Part shown: one piece after another, positions 33,700 to 42,938 of the stretch
Numbering within the stretch: the first letter of the stretch is position 1
Layout: every line of letters starts with the position of its first letter
NCBI RefSeq assembly: GCF_017876165.1
Contig: NZ_JAGINQ010000008.1
Location: 1-64,000, forward strand
Direction of reading: 5' to 3'
DNA from: Azospirillum soli
GTDB taxonomy: Bacteria; Pseudomonadota; Alphaproteobacteria; Azospirillales; Azospirillaceae
DNA length: 64,000 bases
Position numbers and translations under genes: made by a program
The notes under the pieces: model-generated
Told to the model about the DNA's origin: nothing
Seen by the model: the letters and a program-made list of their open reading frames with translations, nothing else
The model's database searches: none

Positions 33700-34575
33700 A
33701 TGTTCGCCGAATTCCTGCAATACATGTTGTCGGGGCTGACGATCGGCGCGATCTACGCGCTGGCCGGGCTCGGCTTCTCGATCATCTACAACGCCAGCCA
33801 CGTCATCAACTTCGCCCAGGGCGAATTCATCATGATCGGCGGCATGGCCGCCGCGACCCTGACCGCCTCGGGCGTGCCGCTGCCGCTCGCCATCCTGATG
33901 GGCTGCGGCGGGGCGATGATCGTCGGCGTGCTGGTCGCCAAATTCACGGTGGAGCGGGCGCGCAACGCCTCGGTCGTGACGCTGATCATCATCACCATCG
34001 GCGCCTCGATCTTCCTGCGCGGCGTCGCGGAGCTGGTCTGGGGCAAGGACTTCAAGCGGCTGGAAGCCTTCTCGGGCGAGACGCCGATCAACATCCTGGG
34101 CGCCTCGATGCAGCCGCAGTCGCTGTGGGTCATCGGCTGCGCCGCCGTGCTGATCGTCGCCATCGGCACCTTCTTCAACAGGACGCTGACCGGCAAGGCG
34201 ATGCTCGCCACCTCGCACAACCGGCTGGCCGCGCAGCTGGTCGGCATCAACGTGAAGCGGGTCGTGCTGATCTCCTTCGCGCTGTCGGCGGCGCTGGGCG
34301 CCATGGGCGGCGCGGTCGTGGCGCCGATCACCTTCTCCTACACGGAGATGGGCATCATGCTGGGGCTGAAGGGCTTCACGGCGGCGGTGCTGGGCGGGCT
34401 CGGCAACGGGCCGGGCGCGGTCGCGGGCGGCCTGATCGTCGGCGTCGCCGAGGCGCTGGGCGCCGGATACATCTCGTCGGCTTACAAGGACGCCGTCGCC
34501 TTCGTCATCATCCTTCTGGTGCTGCTGTTCATGCCGAGCGGTCTGTTCGGCAAGCGCGGCACCGAGCGCGTGTGA
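33700..34575 (+). CDS. livH: Liv-type ABC importer permease (LivH type)
   Basis: A 291-residue permease with about eight membrane helices. It has the LivH N-terminus (GLTIGAIYALAGLGFSIIYNAS, then INFAQGEF) and the conserved cytoplasmic loop ATSHNRLAAQLVGINVKRV. It forms half of the channel with LivM. The ATG at 33700 has GGTGGAG upstream; the longer frame lies in the hairpin cluster and is not coding. Confidence 0.92.
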   Translation: MFAEFLQYMLSGLTIGAIYALAGLGFSIIYNASHVINFAQGEFIMIGGMAAATLTASGVPLPLAILMGCGGAMIVGVLVAKFTVERARNASVVTLIIITIGASIFLRGVAELVWGKDFKRLEAFSGETPINILGASMQPQSLWVIGCAAVLIVAIGTFFNRTLTGKAMLATSHNRLAAQLVGINVKRVVLISFALSAALGAMGGAVVAPITFSYTEMGIMLGLKGFTAAVLGGLGNGPGAVAGGLIVGVAEALGAGYISSAYKDAVAFVIILLVLLFMPSGLFGKRGTERV

Positions 34576-34591
34576 GGAGACGTACACCGCC

Positions 34592-35569
34592 ATGGTCCAA
34601 ATCGCCGCCACGCGTACGGCCGCAGCGCAGCCGATCAACACGCGGCTGCTCAGCCTCGCGGCGCTGGCCGTCGTCATCGCCGTGCTGCCGCTTGCACTGA
34701 CCAACAACTTCTATCTAGACATCGCCATCCTGGCTGGATTCAACGCCATCGTCTGCGTGGGCTTGAACCTGCTGATCGGCTATGCCGGGCAGATCAGCCT
34801 GGGGCACGCCGGCTTCTTCGGCATCGGGGCGTACGCGTCGGGCATCCTGGTCACGACCTACGGATGGCCGCCCATCGCGGCGCTGCTGGTCGGCGCCCTG
34901 TTCGTCGGCGTCCTCGCCTTTCTGCTGGCGAAGCCGATCCTGCGGCTGAAGGGCCACTATCTGGCGATGGCGACGCTGGGCATCGGCATCATCGTGTCCA
35001 TCGTGCTGCGCACCGAAACCGGGCTGACCGGCGGGCCGGACGGCATGATGGTGGACAGCTTCAAGATCTTCGGGCTGGAGCTGTACGGCGAGAAGACCTG
35101 GTACTGGGTCGTCGGCGTGATGCTGTTCATCGCCGTGTGGCTGAGCCTGAACCTGATCGACAGCCCGGTCGGCCGCGCGCTGCGCGCGGTGCACGGGTCG
35201 GAGGTGGCGGCCGAGGTCGTCGGCGTGGACACCACCCGGTACAAGGTCATGGTCTTCGTCGTGTCGGCCGTGTTCGCCAGCGTGGCGGGCAGCCTGTTCG
35301 CCCACTACACGGGGCTGATCACGCCGGCCAAGGCCGACTTCTTCAAGTCCATCGAGCTGGTCACCATGGTGGTGTTCGGCGGCATGGCCTCGACCTTCGG
35401 GGCGGTGATCGGCGCGGTCGTGCTGACCGTGCTGCCGCAGGCGCTGACCGTGTTCCAGGACTACTCGCAGATCGTTCTGGGGGCGATCCTGATGTTCACC
35501 ATGGTCTTCATGCCCAAGGGCCTGCTGCCCACGATCGAAGGGCTGATCGCCCAGCGGAGGCGGGCATGA
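34592..35569 (+). CDS. livM: Liv-type ABC importer permease (LivM type)
   Basis: A 325-residue permease with the LivM signature ISLGHAGFFGIGAYASG and the coupling loop SPVGRALRAVHGSEVAAEVVGVD. It follows livH after 16 bp, and its stop overlaps the livG start (ATGA). The C-terminus (MFTMVFMPKGLLPTIEGL) is typical of the family. Confidence 0.92.
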   Translation: MVQIAATRTAAAQPINTRLLSLAALAVVIAVLPLALTNNFYLDIAILAGFNAIVCVGLNLLIGYAGQISLGHAGFFGIGAYASGILVTTYGWPPIAALLVGALFVGVLAFLLAKPILRLKGHYLAMATLGIGIIVSIVLRTETGLTGGPDGMMVDSFKIFGLELYGEKTWYWVVGVMLFIAVWLSLNLIDSPVGRALRAVHGSEVAAEVVGVDTTRYKVMVFVVSAVFASVAGSLFAHYTGLITPAKADFFKSIELVTMVVFGGMASTFGAVIGAVVLTVLPQALTVFQDYSQIVLGAILMFTMVFMPKGLLPTIEGLIAQRRRA

Positions 35570-36396
35570 CCATGCTTGCCAACGCCCCCATCCAGCCCGA
35601 GGACGAGCCCATGTCCCCCGTGGCCCATCCCTCCCAGGCGCTGCTGCGCGTGGAAAATCTGAGCCGCGAGTTCGGCGGCGTGCTCGCCATCGAAAACCTG
35701 AGCTTCACGGTCGCGAAGGGCGACATCCATTCGATCATCGGGCCGAACGGCGCGGGCAAGACCACGCTGTTCAACCTGATCACCGGCGTCTACAAGCCGT
35801 CCGGCGGCACGGTGCTGTTCGACGGGGCGACGGTGTCCGGCCTGCCGCCTTACAAGCTGGCGGCGCGCGGCATGTCGCGCACGTTCCAGAACTTGCAGAT
35901 CTTCTTCAACATGACGGCCGTCGAGAACGTGATGGTCGGGCGGCACCTGCACCTGAACGGCACGCTGCTGCCGGCGCTGTTCCGCTTTCCGTCGCTGGTG
36001 CGGAAGGATCGGGAGGCCAAGGAACGCGCGGCGGAGCTGATGGCGTCGGTCGGTCTGGCGAAGTATGTGGACGCGCACGCCTCCTCCATGCCCTACGGCG
36101 CGCTGAAGCGGCTGGAGATCGCCCGCGCGCTGGCGTCGGAGCCGAAGCTGCTGCTGCTGGACGAGCCCGCCGCCGGTCTGAACGCGACGGAAAGCCGCGA
36201 GATCGACGAGGTCATCAAGAAGGTCGCCGCGTCGGGCATCACCGTCATCCTGGTCGAGCACGACATGAAGATGGTCATGGGCATCTCCGACCGGATCACC
36301 GCGCTGAACTACGGCCGCAAGCTGGCCGAGGGAACGCCGGCCGAGGTCGCCGCGAATCCGGACGTGGTCGCGGCCTATCTCGGCACCATGGACTGA
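35566..36396 (+). CDS. livG: Liv-type ABC importer ATPase (LivG type)
   Basis: A 276-residue ATPase with Walker A GPNGAGKTTLFN, the Q-loop region SRTFQNLQIF, a Walker B LLLDEPAAGLN and the switch His in LVEHDMKMVMG. The signature is PYGALKRLEIARA, a variant in which the usual SGG(Q) is replaced by YGALK; this variant is common in LivG. The N-terminal 24 residues before the ABC core may be an extension; an internal ATG at residue 16 (MSPVAHP) is an alternative start. Confidence 0.92.
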   Translation: MTMLANAPIQPEDEPMSPVAHPSQALLRVENLSREFGGVLAIENLSFTVAKGDIHSIIGPNGAGKTTLFNLITGVYKPSGGTVLFDGATVSGLPPYKLAARGMSRTFQNLQIFFNMTAVENVMVGRHLHLNGTLLPALFRFPSLVRKDREAKERAAELMASVGLAKYVDAHASSMPYGALKRLEIARALASEPKLLLLDEPAAGLNATESREIDEVIKKVAASGITVILVEHDMKMVMGISDRITALNYGRKLAEGTPAEVAANPDVVAAYLGTMD

Positions 36397-36409
36397 GGGG
36401 GCCTGGACG

Positions 36410-37111
<702 letters not shown>

Positions 37112-37138
37112 AAGAATATCGAGGAGAGGAAGCGATCC

Positions 37139-38089
37139 ATGTCCAAAGCCTTCGCGTCCACCGGCGACCTTGAGCAGAAGAAGGTCACCTTCGCCGAGCT
37201 GGCGCCCGGCGCCTACGCCTACACCGCCGAGGGCGATCCTAACACCGGCGTCATCGTCGGCGACGACGGCGTGATGGTGATCGACGCCCAGGCCACGCCG
37301 CGTATGGCCGAGGACGTCATCGCCCACATCCGCACGGTCACCGACAAGCCGATCAAGTACGTGCTGCTGACCCACTATCACGCCGTGCGCGTGCTGGGGG
37401 CGAGCGGCTACAACGCCGAACAGATCATCGCCAGCCGGGATACGTATGATCTTATCGTGGAGCGCGGGCAGCAGGATTATGAATCCGAACTGGGCCGCTT
37501 CCCGCGTCTGTTCCAGGGTTCGGAAAGCATCCCCGGCCTGACCTGGCCGACCATCGTTTTCGAGAACAAGCTGACCGTCTTCATGGGCAAGAAGCGCGTG
37601 GAGATCATGCAGCTCGGCCGCGGGCATACCAAGGGCGACACGGTCGTCTGGCTGCCGGAGGACCGCGTGCTCTATTCCGGCGACCTCGTGGAGTACGGGG
37701 CCACCCCCTACACCGGCGACGCCTATCTGGAGGATTGGCCGCAGACGCTCTACCGCCTGGCGGCGCTGAACCCGGCGCGGCTGGTGCCGGGGCGCGGCGA
37801 CGCGCTGATGACGCCGGAGCTGTGCGGCAAGGCCATCAACGAGACCCGCGCCTTCGTCGCGCTGATGTACCAGACGGTGAAGCAGGCGCGGAACAAGGGC
37901 GCGTCGCTTCGGGACGCCTTCACCGAGGCGCGGACTGCGCTGGAGCCGCAGTTCGGCGGCTGGGTGATCTTCGAGCACTGCCTGCCTTTCGACGTGTCGC
38001 GCGCCTATGACGAGGCCGGCGGCCTGCGCGATCCGAAGATCTGGACCGCCGAACGCGACCGCGAGATGTGGGAAGCGTTGCAGGGCTGA
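37139..38089 (+). CDS. Metallo-beta-lactamase-fold hydrolase with a variant metal motif
   Basis: A 316-residue MBL-fold protein. The first metal loop reads LLTHYHAVRVLG (H79, H81), so the usual HxHxDH motif lacks its Asp and second His (here V83, R84). A later RGHTKGD and YSGDLVEYG supply His and Asp ligands, so a single metal site is possible. It is co-directional with the Liv operon and just before maiA. A thioesterase or lactonase acting on an aromatic intermediate is possible; the substrate is unknown. The ATG has GAGGAGAGGAAGCG upstream. Its length and C-terminal region resemble alkylsulfatase-like and glyoxalase-II-like hydrolases only in fold. Confidence 0.8.
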   Translation: MSKAFASTGDLEQKKVTFAELAPGAYAYTAEGDPNTGVIVGDDGVMVIDAQATPRMAEDVIAHIRTVTDKPIKYVLLTHYHAVRVLGASGYNAEQIIASRDTYDLIVERGQQDYESELGRFPRLFQGSESIPGLTWPTIVFENKLTVFMGKKRVEIMQLGRGHTKGDTVVWLPEDRVLYSGDLVEYGATPYTGDAYLEDWPQTLYRLAALNPARLVPGRGDALMTPELCGKAINETRAFVALMYQTVKQARNKGASLRDAFTEARTALEPQFGGWVIFEHCLPFDVSRAYDEAGGLRDPKIWTAERDREMWEALQG

Positions 38090-38102
38090 TCGCGCTTGTT
38101 TC

Positions 38103-38131
38103 CCCCTCTCCCAGCGGGGCTGGGAGAGGGG
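38103..38131. terminator. Perfect 13-bp stem-loop between hydrolase and maiA
   Basis: CCCCTCTCCCAGC at 38103-38115 pairs exactly with 38119-38131 around a 3-nt loop. It is the same palindrome type as in the other intergenic gaps. It may separate maiA from the upstream operon, although maiA follows closely (15 bp after the stem) and could be read through. Confidence 0.65.
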
Positions 38132-38146
38132 CCTTTGGGGATCTTC

Positions 38147-38785
38147 ATGAAACTGCACGGCTACTTCCGCTCCTCCGCCGCGTTTCGGGTGCGCATCGCG
38201 CTGAACCTGAAGGGCATTGAGGCCGAACAGGCCTTCGTCCACCTGCGCAAGGGGGAGCAGAAGGCCGCGCCCTTCGCCGGCCTGAACCCGCACAAGCTGG
38301 TGCCGGCGCTGGAGGTGGACGGGCGGGTGCTGACTCAGTCGCTCGCCATCGTCGAGTATCTGGACGAGACGCACCCCGAACCGCCGCTCCTGCCTGGGGA
38401 TCCGCTGGGGCGGGCGCGGGTGCGCTCGCTGGCGCTGGCGGTGGCCTGCGACATCCATCCGCTGAACAACCTGCGGGTGCTCCAGCGTCTGAAGGCGATG
38501 GGGCATTCGCAGGCGGAGGTGGACGGCTGGTACCGGCACTGGATCGCGGAGGGGCTGGACGGGCTGGAGGCGCAGCTGGCCGGCGATCCGCAGACCGGGC
38601 GCTTCTGCCACGGGAATGCGGTCAGCCTCGCCGACGTCTGTCTGGTGCCGCAGATGACCAACGCTCGGCGCTTCGACTGCGACTTGAGCGGTTATCCGAC
38701 GCTGCGGCGGATCGAGGAAGCCTGCCTCGCCATCCCGGCCTTCGCCGACGCGCTGCCGGAGCACCAGCCGGACGCCGAGGCGTAG
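38147..38785 (+). CDS. maiA: Maleylacetoacetate isomerase (zeta-class GST)
   Basis: A 212-residue zeta-class glutathione transferase with the motif RSSAAFRVRIALNLKG near the N-terminus, where the Ser pair binds glutathione; LNPHKLVPALE and QSLAIVEYLDE follow. It isomerises maleylacetoacetate to fumarylacetoacetate, the step between HmgA and FahA. The gene lies 13 kb from hmgA behind the Liv-type importer, so the homogentisate branch is split into two operons. Its C-terminal domain (ALAVACDIHPLNNLRVLQRL) fits the bacterial enzymes. Confidence 0.93.
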   Translation: MKLHGYFRSSAAFRVRIALNLKGIEAEQAFVHLRKGEQKAAPFAGLNPHKLVPALEVDGRVLTQSLAIVEYLDETHPEPPLLPGDPLGRARVRSLALAVACDIHPLNNLRVLQRLKAMGHSQAEVDGWYRHWIAEGLDGLEAQLAGDPQTGRFCHGNAVSLADVCLVPQMTNARRFDCDLSGYPTLRRIEEACLAIPAFADALPEHQPDAEA

Positions 38786-38805
38786 AACCGCTCAGGCTTT
38801 GCGCG

Positions 38806-39696
38806 TTACCGGTTCACGATCAGTGCCACGCCGAGCACGGCGATGGCCGCACCGGCCCAGGCGCCGGGGCCGGGGATCTGGCGGGTCATGACCCACAGCA
38901 TGGGCAGGATCAGGACCGGGCTGGTCGCCGACAGGGTGGCGACCACGCCGGCGTTGCCGTGCGCCAGCCCGACCAGCAGCAGCGTCATGCCGAGGCCGAG
39001 GCCGATGAAGCTCTGGACCGCGACCTGCGCGACGATGCGCGGTTGCAGGTCCGCGCCGATGCCGGGGCGTTGGCCGGGCAACAGGCTGCTGCCGAACAGC
39101 AGCAGGGCCGACGTGCCGACGCGCACCGTGGCGGCGGCGATGGGGTCGGCGCCGGCCGCCATGACCGGTTTGGCGATGACCGACCCGGCCGCCTGACAGA
39201 GGGCCGCCGTCAGGCAGGCGCCGATGCCGACCAGCAGATGGCCGCGTACCGACTCCCAGTCGTGCGTTTGCGCGCCGGAGCGGAAAAAGACCGCCAGCAT
39301 GACGCCGGCCGTCACCAGCGCGATGCCCAGCGCGGTCCACGGCCCCAGCGCCTCGTCCAGCACGATCCAGGCGAGAACAGCGGTCAGCGGCGCGTTGGTG
39401 GCGTAGACCACGGTGTTGCGGCGGGGGCCGAGCCGGTTCAGCGCCCAGAACATCGCCGTGTCGCCCAGGACGATGCCGACCGCGCCGGACAGGGCCAATA
39501 TGACGGCGGTGCGCGGGTCCAGCGTCTCCCAGGTGCCGAGCGCCGTCGTCGCGGCGGCCAGCCCGACAGCGGCGACGATCATGCGCAGACGGTTGAAGGC
39601 GACGGGGCCGATGGCGCGCACCGGTCCGATGGCGATCAGCCCGCCGGCGGCCCAGCAGAGCGCGGCGCCGAGTGCGGCGAGATTGGCGATCAGCAT
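38806..39696 (-). CDS. EamA/DMT-family transporter
   Basis: A 296-residue membrane protein with about ten hydrophobic helices and two EamA repeats (the first around LRMIVAAVGLAAATTAL, the second around VRVGTSALLLFGSSLL). Such proteins export amino acids, purines or other metabolites. It is convergent with maiA (20 bp between stops). The substrate cannot be told from the sequence. Confidence 0.88.
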   Translation of the reverse strand: MLIANLAALGAALCWAAGGLIAIGPVRAIGPVAFNRLRMIVAAVGLAAATTALGTWETLDPRTAVILALSGAVGIVLGDTAMFWALNRLGPRRNTVVYATNAPLTAVLAWIVLDEALGPWTALGIALVTAGVMLAVFFRSGAQTHDWESVRGHLLVGIGACLTAALCQAAGSVIAKPVMAAGADPIAAATVRVGTSALLLFGSSLLPGQRPGIGADLQPRIVAQVAVQSFIGLGLGMTLLLVGLAHGNAGVVATLSATSPVLILPMLWVMTRQIPGPGAWAGAAIAVLGVALIVNR

Positions 39697-39714
39697 AATG
39701 GGGGGATGAACTCG

Positions 39715-39848
39715 TCGTAGGGCGGAACGGATCGCACCCTACGATGGAAGAACGGGCGCGCGGAAGTGTTCCGCGCGCATGGCCGCCCCACGTTTCGACC
39801 CGTGTTTTAGAGCGGATTTTGATCCGCTCAGGACCGCGACGGCGGTCC
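39715..39848. repeat. Run of four palindromes upstream of the EamA gene
   Basis: Four palindromes follow each other: TCGTAGGG/CCCTACGA (39715-39744), GCGCGCGGAA-gtg-TTCCGCGCGC (39756-39778), GAGCGGAT-tttg-ATCCGCTC (39810-39829) and GGACCGC-gacg-GCGGTCC (39831-39848). The gap between the two minus-strand genes holds no frame. It looks like an accumulation of REP-type units or a nested mobile palindrome. Confidence 0.75.
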
Positions 39849-39896
39849 CGGACGCCCATGCGTCCGAAGCCCGGCCGGCGAGTGAGGCCATTTGGA

Positions 39897-39924
39897 CCTA
39901 AAGCGAACGACAGTTCGCTTTAGG
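39897..39924 (-). terminator. Stem-loop at the stop codon of the globin-type receptor gene
   Basis: CCTAAAGCGAAC (39897-39908) pairs perfectly with GTTCGCTTTAGG (39913-39924) around a 4-nt loop. It overlaps the TAA stop of the chemoreceptor gene on the minus strand and lacks a T-run, so it may stabilise the transcript end or act as a weak terminator. Confidence 0.55.
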
Positions 39925-41290
39925 ACTCGCGGATGCGCTGGAGGAAGCTGTCCACCCCGTCGCTCAGGGAGTCGGCCTGACGGTGCAGCAGGGTGGCTGC
40001 CTGAAGAACCTCGTCGGCGATGGTGCCGGTCTCGGTCGAGGCGCGGGTCACGCCGGTGATGGTGTGGGTGACGCTGCGGGTGCCGGCTGCCGCTTCCCGG
40101 ACGTTGCGGGCGATTTCACGGGTGGCGGCGGACTGCTCCTCGACGGTGGCGGCGACGGTGGCGACGATCTCGTCGATGTGGGTGATCGTGGCGCCGATGT
40201 CCCGGATGGCGTCCGCCGAGCCGCGCGCGGCCTCCTGCATGCCGACAACCTGATTCTGGATGTCCTCGGTGGCCTTGGCGGTCTGGTTGGCGAGGCTCTT
40301 GACCTCCTGCGCCACGACGGCGAAGCCCTTGCCGGCCTCTCCGGCCCGCGCCGCCTCGATGGTGGCGTTCAGCGCCAGAAGGTTGGTCTGGCTGGCGATG
40401 CTGTTGATGAGCGCCACCACCTCGCCAATCTTCTGGGCGGCGTCGACCAGACCGCTGACCGTCTCGTTAGTGCGCTGCGCCTCCTTCACGGCGGCGTTGG
40501 CGATCTGGGACGATTGGCCGACGTGACGGCCGATCTCGGCGATGGAGGCGGTCAGCTGTTCCGCGGCGGCGGCGGCGGTCTGGACGTTGACCGACGCCTG
40601 TTCGGCGGCCGAGGAGACTTCCATCGACTGCGCGCTGGTTGCCGTGGCGATCTGCGCCATGCGCTGGGCGCTGCCCTGCATCTGGTTGGACGCCGCGACG
40701 GTGCCCTGGACGATGCCCTTCACGCTGTCCTCGAAATTGTCGGCCAGCTGCTGCAGCATCCTGCGGCGGCTTTCGCGCTCAATCTCGGTGTAGGTCTCCA
40801 GCAGAATTTCGAGATCCAGCCACGCCACCTTGTTGAGCGTGGCGCGCAGTGCCGCCTTCCGTTCCCTTTCCTTCCGGCCGAACAGCGACCCGCCGGCGTC
40901 GTCGGTCAGGTTCAAGGCTTCGATGATGCCGTTGACGACCGTGGAATGGCACAGCGCGACCGCGTAGCCGGGCACGTCGTTTTCATAGAAGACGGTGGCG
41001 AGGCGCTTGGCCGACTCCAGGAAACCGTCGTCGAGGCGCCCGGACGCAACGCGGACCCAATGCTCGACGCGCGCCTTGTGCACCTCGGGGTGCGTCAGGG
41101 CCGACTGGATCTCCGGCCATTCGGCGAAACGCCGATGCCACTGTTCAAGGAGCCCCGGCAGGGTCTGCTCGGCGAAGGCCGCGTTCTGCTTCAGACGTTC
41201 AAGATCGGCCCTGCCGATGTCGAAACTGGAAAACCGCCGGTTCTTCGCGTCGGTCGCGGAACGGCTTGCCGTGAACGCGGTCTGCGTCAT
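39920..41290 (-). CDS. Soluble globin-coupled chemoreceptor (HemAT-like MCP)
   Basis: A 456-residue chemoreceptor without transmembrane helices. The N-terminal about 170 residues look like a globin-coupled sensor (FDIGRADLERLKQNAAFAEQ, then VEHWVRVASGRLDDGFLES), and the C-terminal part is an MCP signalling domain with the conserved hairpin near INSIASQTNLLALNATIEAA and GEAGKGFAVVAQEVK. Globin-coupled receptors sense oxygen or other gases through haem. The usual proximal His position seems to be F101/Y102 here, so haem binding is uncertain; H77 and H115 are possible ligands. The ATG at 41290 is preferred over one 84 bp upstream, though both ribosome sites are weak. Confidence 0.82.
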   Translation of the reverse strand: MTQTAFTASRSATDAKNRRFSSFDIGRADLERLKQNAAFAEQTLPGLLEQWHRRFAEWPEIQSALTHPEVHKARVEHWVRVASGRLDDGFLESAKRLATVFYENDVPGYAVALCHSTVVNGIIEALNLTDDAGGSLFGRKERERKAALRATLNKVAWLDLEILLETYTEIERESRRRMLQQLADNFEDSVKGIVQGTVAASNQMQGSAQRMAQIATATSAQSMEVSSAAEQASVNVQTAAAAAEQLTASIAEIGRHVGQSSQIANAAVKEAQRTNETVSGLVDAAQKIGEVVALINSIASQTNLLALNATIEAARAGEAGKGFAVVAQEVKSLANQTAKATEDIQNQVVGMQEAARGSADAIRDIGATITHIDEIVATVAATVEEQSAATREIARNVREAAAGTRSVTHTITGVTRASTETGTIADEVLQAATLLHRQADSLSDGVDSFLQRIRES

Positions 41291-41427
41291 TGGATTTTCT
41301 TTTTCTTTCCCTGCGGCATGCCGTGCCCCATGCGTGGCGTTGCCGATGCGGAAAATACGAAGGATTCCGCGCATCGGATTTCGCCGAAAGACGGCCTAGC
41401 AGAAAATACCGAGGCGCGGCCTTCGTC

Positions 41428-42144
41428 CTATACCTCGATCAGGGCGTAGGGGCGACCCGATTCCTTCTCGATCGTTTGGGCGACGTTGTAGACGGGCGTG
41501 CCGCGCATGGTCTTGCCCGAATAGCTGCCGTGGTGGGCATGGCCGTGCACCACGGCGCGGACGTGGAAGCGGTCGATGGTTTCGGCGAGGCGGGAGGAGC
41601 CGAGGAAGGGGAAGATCTCCGGCGGTTCGCCGCGCACCGTGTCGGCGATGGGGGCGTAGTGGAGGACGACCATGATCCGTTCGGTCTCCAGCTGGCGGAG
41701 CGCGCTTTCCAGGCGCATGGCCTCGTTCACCGCCTCGTGCACGAACTGCTTGATGGCGGATTCGCCGAAGGCGTCGAGCATGCGGTTCTCGAAGCCGCCG
41801 CCGAAGCCCTTCACGCCCGCGAAGCCGACGCCCCGGATTTCCTGCGGATTGCCGTCGAGAAAGCGCACTCCGGCCTGTTCCAGGATGTGCTGCATCTCCT
41901 CCACATGGCCGCACTCGTAATCGTGGTTGCCGAGAACGGCGACGACCGGAATGCCGATGCCGCGCAGATCCTCGGCCAGCACCTCCGCCTCGCGCGGCTT
42001 GCCGTGGTTGGTCAGGTCGCCGGCCAGGACGAGCACGTCGGCCCGGTCGGAGATTTCGCGGAACAGCTCGCGGTACGGGTGGACGGAGGTCTCGCCCACG
42101 TGGATGTCGCCGATGGCGGCGACCTTCAAGCTCCCTTCAGCCAT
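41428..42144 (-). CDS. Calcineurin-like metallophosphoesterase
   Basis: A 238-residue metallophosphoesterase with the dimetal motifs GDIHVGE (near residue 13), LAGDLTNHG, LGNHDYE and VHGHAHHGSYSG in order. It should cleave a phosphodiester or phosphomonoester; the family covers nucleases, cNMP phosphodiesterases and phosphatases. Its start overlaps the end of the nucleotidyltransferase gene by 8 nt, so the two are made together. No signal peptide, hence cytoplasmic. It is separated from the chemoreceptor gene by about 140 bp. Confidence 0.88.
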   Translation of the reverse strand: MAEGSLKVAAIGDIHVGETSVHPYRELFREISDRADVLVLAGDLTNHGKPREAEVLAEDLRGIGIPVVAVLGNHDYECGHVEEMQHILEQAGVRFLDGNPQEIRGVGFAGVKGFGGGFENRMLDAFGESAIKQFVHEAVNEAMRLESALRQLETERIMVVLHYAPIADTVRGEPPEIFPFLGSSRLAETIDRFHVRAVVHGHAHHGSYSGKTMRGTPVYNVAQTIEKESGRPYALIEV

Positions 42145-42898
42145 GCTTCGTCTCTTCGCCGACGACGTCGGCGAACCCCCATTCCGTGACGTCGATCAGG
42201 TAATCCTCGCGCGAGAACAGCCGGCCCCGGCAGATGCGGGTCTGCGGGATGGGCAGCTTCGCGCGCTCGTGCAGGCGGTTCAGAAGCTCTTCCAACAGCC
42301 AGCCGGGGATGCAGTCACGCTCCGTCGGGTAGATGAAGCGGAAGTTCAGGACCTGCATCAGCAGGACCTCCCAATACTGCTCCATGTGCGCGAGCAAACG
42401 CTTCCAGTCGATGGCCGCGTGCTGCTTCAGGATCAGGTGCGCGACGTCGGGGCCGTCGTACTTGTGGCGCATCTGCACGAAGGATTTGGAGAAGACCATC
42501 TCCGTCGGCGGGATCAACTGCACGTCGGCGCCGCAGATGATGGCGCGGTGGTCCTCCTCGAACCAGCGGTCGCTGACCGGGTTGATGGCGACCGCCGAAT
42601 TGAAGATCACGTCGAAGAACAGCTTGCCGTGCTTGACCTTGCCGATCCAGCGCTCGTCCTCGATTTCGGTCTCGAAGCCGCGGTCCTGGAAATAGGCCAG
42701 GATGCGCGGGAAGTCGCCGCCCCGGCAGAACACGTCGATGTCCTTGGTCGGCCGGGTGATGCCCGTGTAGGCGCTGACCGCGTAGGTGCCGCCCAGCAGG
42801 AACGGGATTTGCGAATCCTTCAGCAGTTTCAGGCTTTCGGTGTAGAAGGCCTCGGCCTCGGGGGTAACGTCTGCGCTGCCCTCGCGGGTCTCGGTCAT
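42137..42898 (-). CDS. Nucleotidyltransferase-fold protein
   Basis: A 253-residue protein whose N-terminal domain (about 15-130) has the nucleotidyltransferase signature FLLGGTYAVSAYTGITRPTK followed by D53-I-D55. The C-terminal half is helical with FKFIYPTE-like aromatic segments. The fold transfers a nucleotide to RNA, protein or a small molecule. It overlaps the phosphoesterase gene, an arrangement that suggests opposing add/remove activities on one substrate. The ATG at 42898 has GAGGAGACC upstream. It lies 41 bp after the ybdD-like gene in the same direction, possibly one operon with cstA. Confidence 0.8.
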   Translation of the reverse strand: MTETREGSADVTPEAEAFYTESLKLLKDSQIPFLLGGTYAVSAYTGITRPTKDIDVFCRGGDFPRILAYFQDRGFETEIEDERWIGKVKHGKLFFDVIFNSAVAINPVSDRWFEEDHRAIICGADVQLIPPTEMVFSKSFVQMRHKYDGPDVAHLILKQHAAIDWKRLLAHMEQYWEVLLMQVLNFRFIYPTERDCIPGWLLEELLNRLHERAKLPIPQTRICRGRLFSREDYLIDVTEWGFADVVGEETKHG

Positions 42899-42938
42899 CA
42901 AGGTCTCCTCAGCAGAATCCCAATCGGCAACAGCTCGA

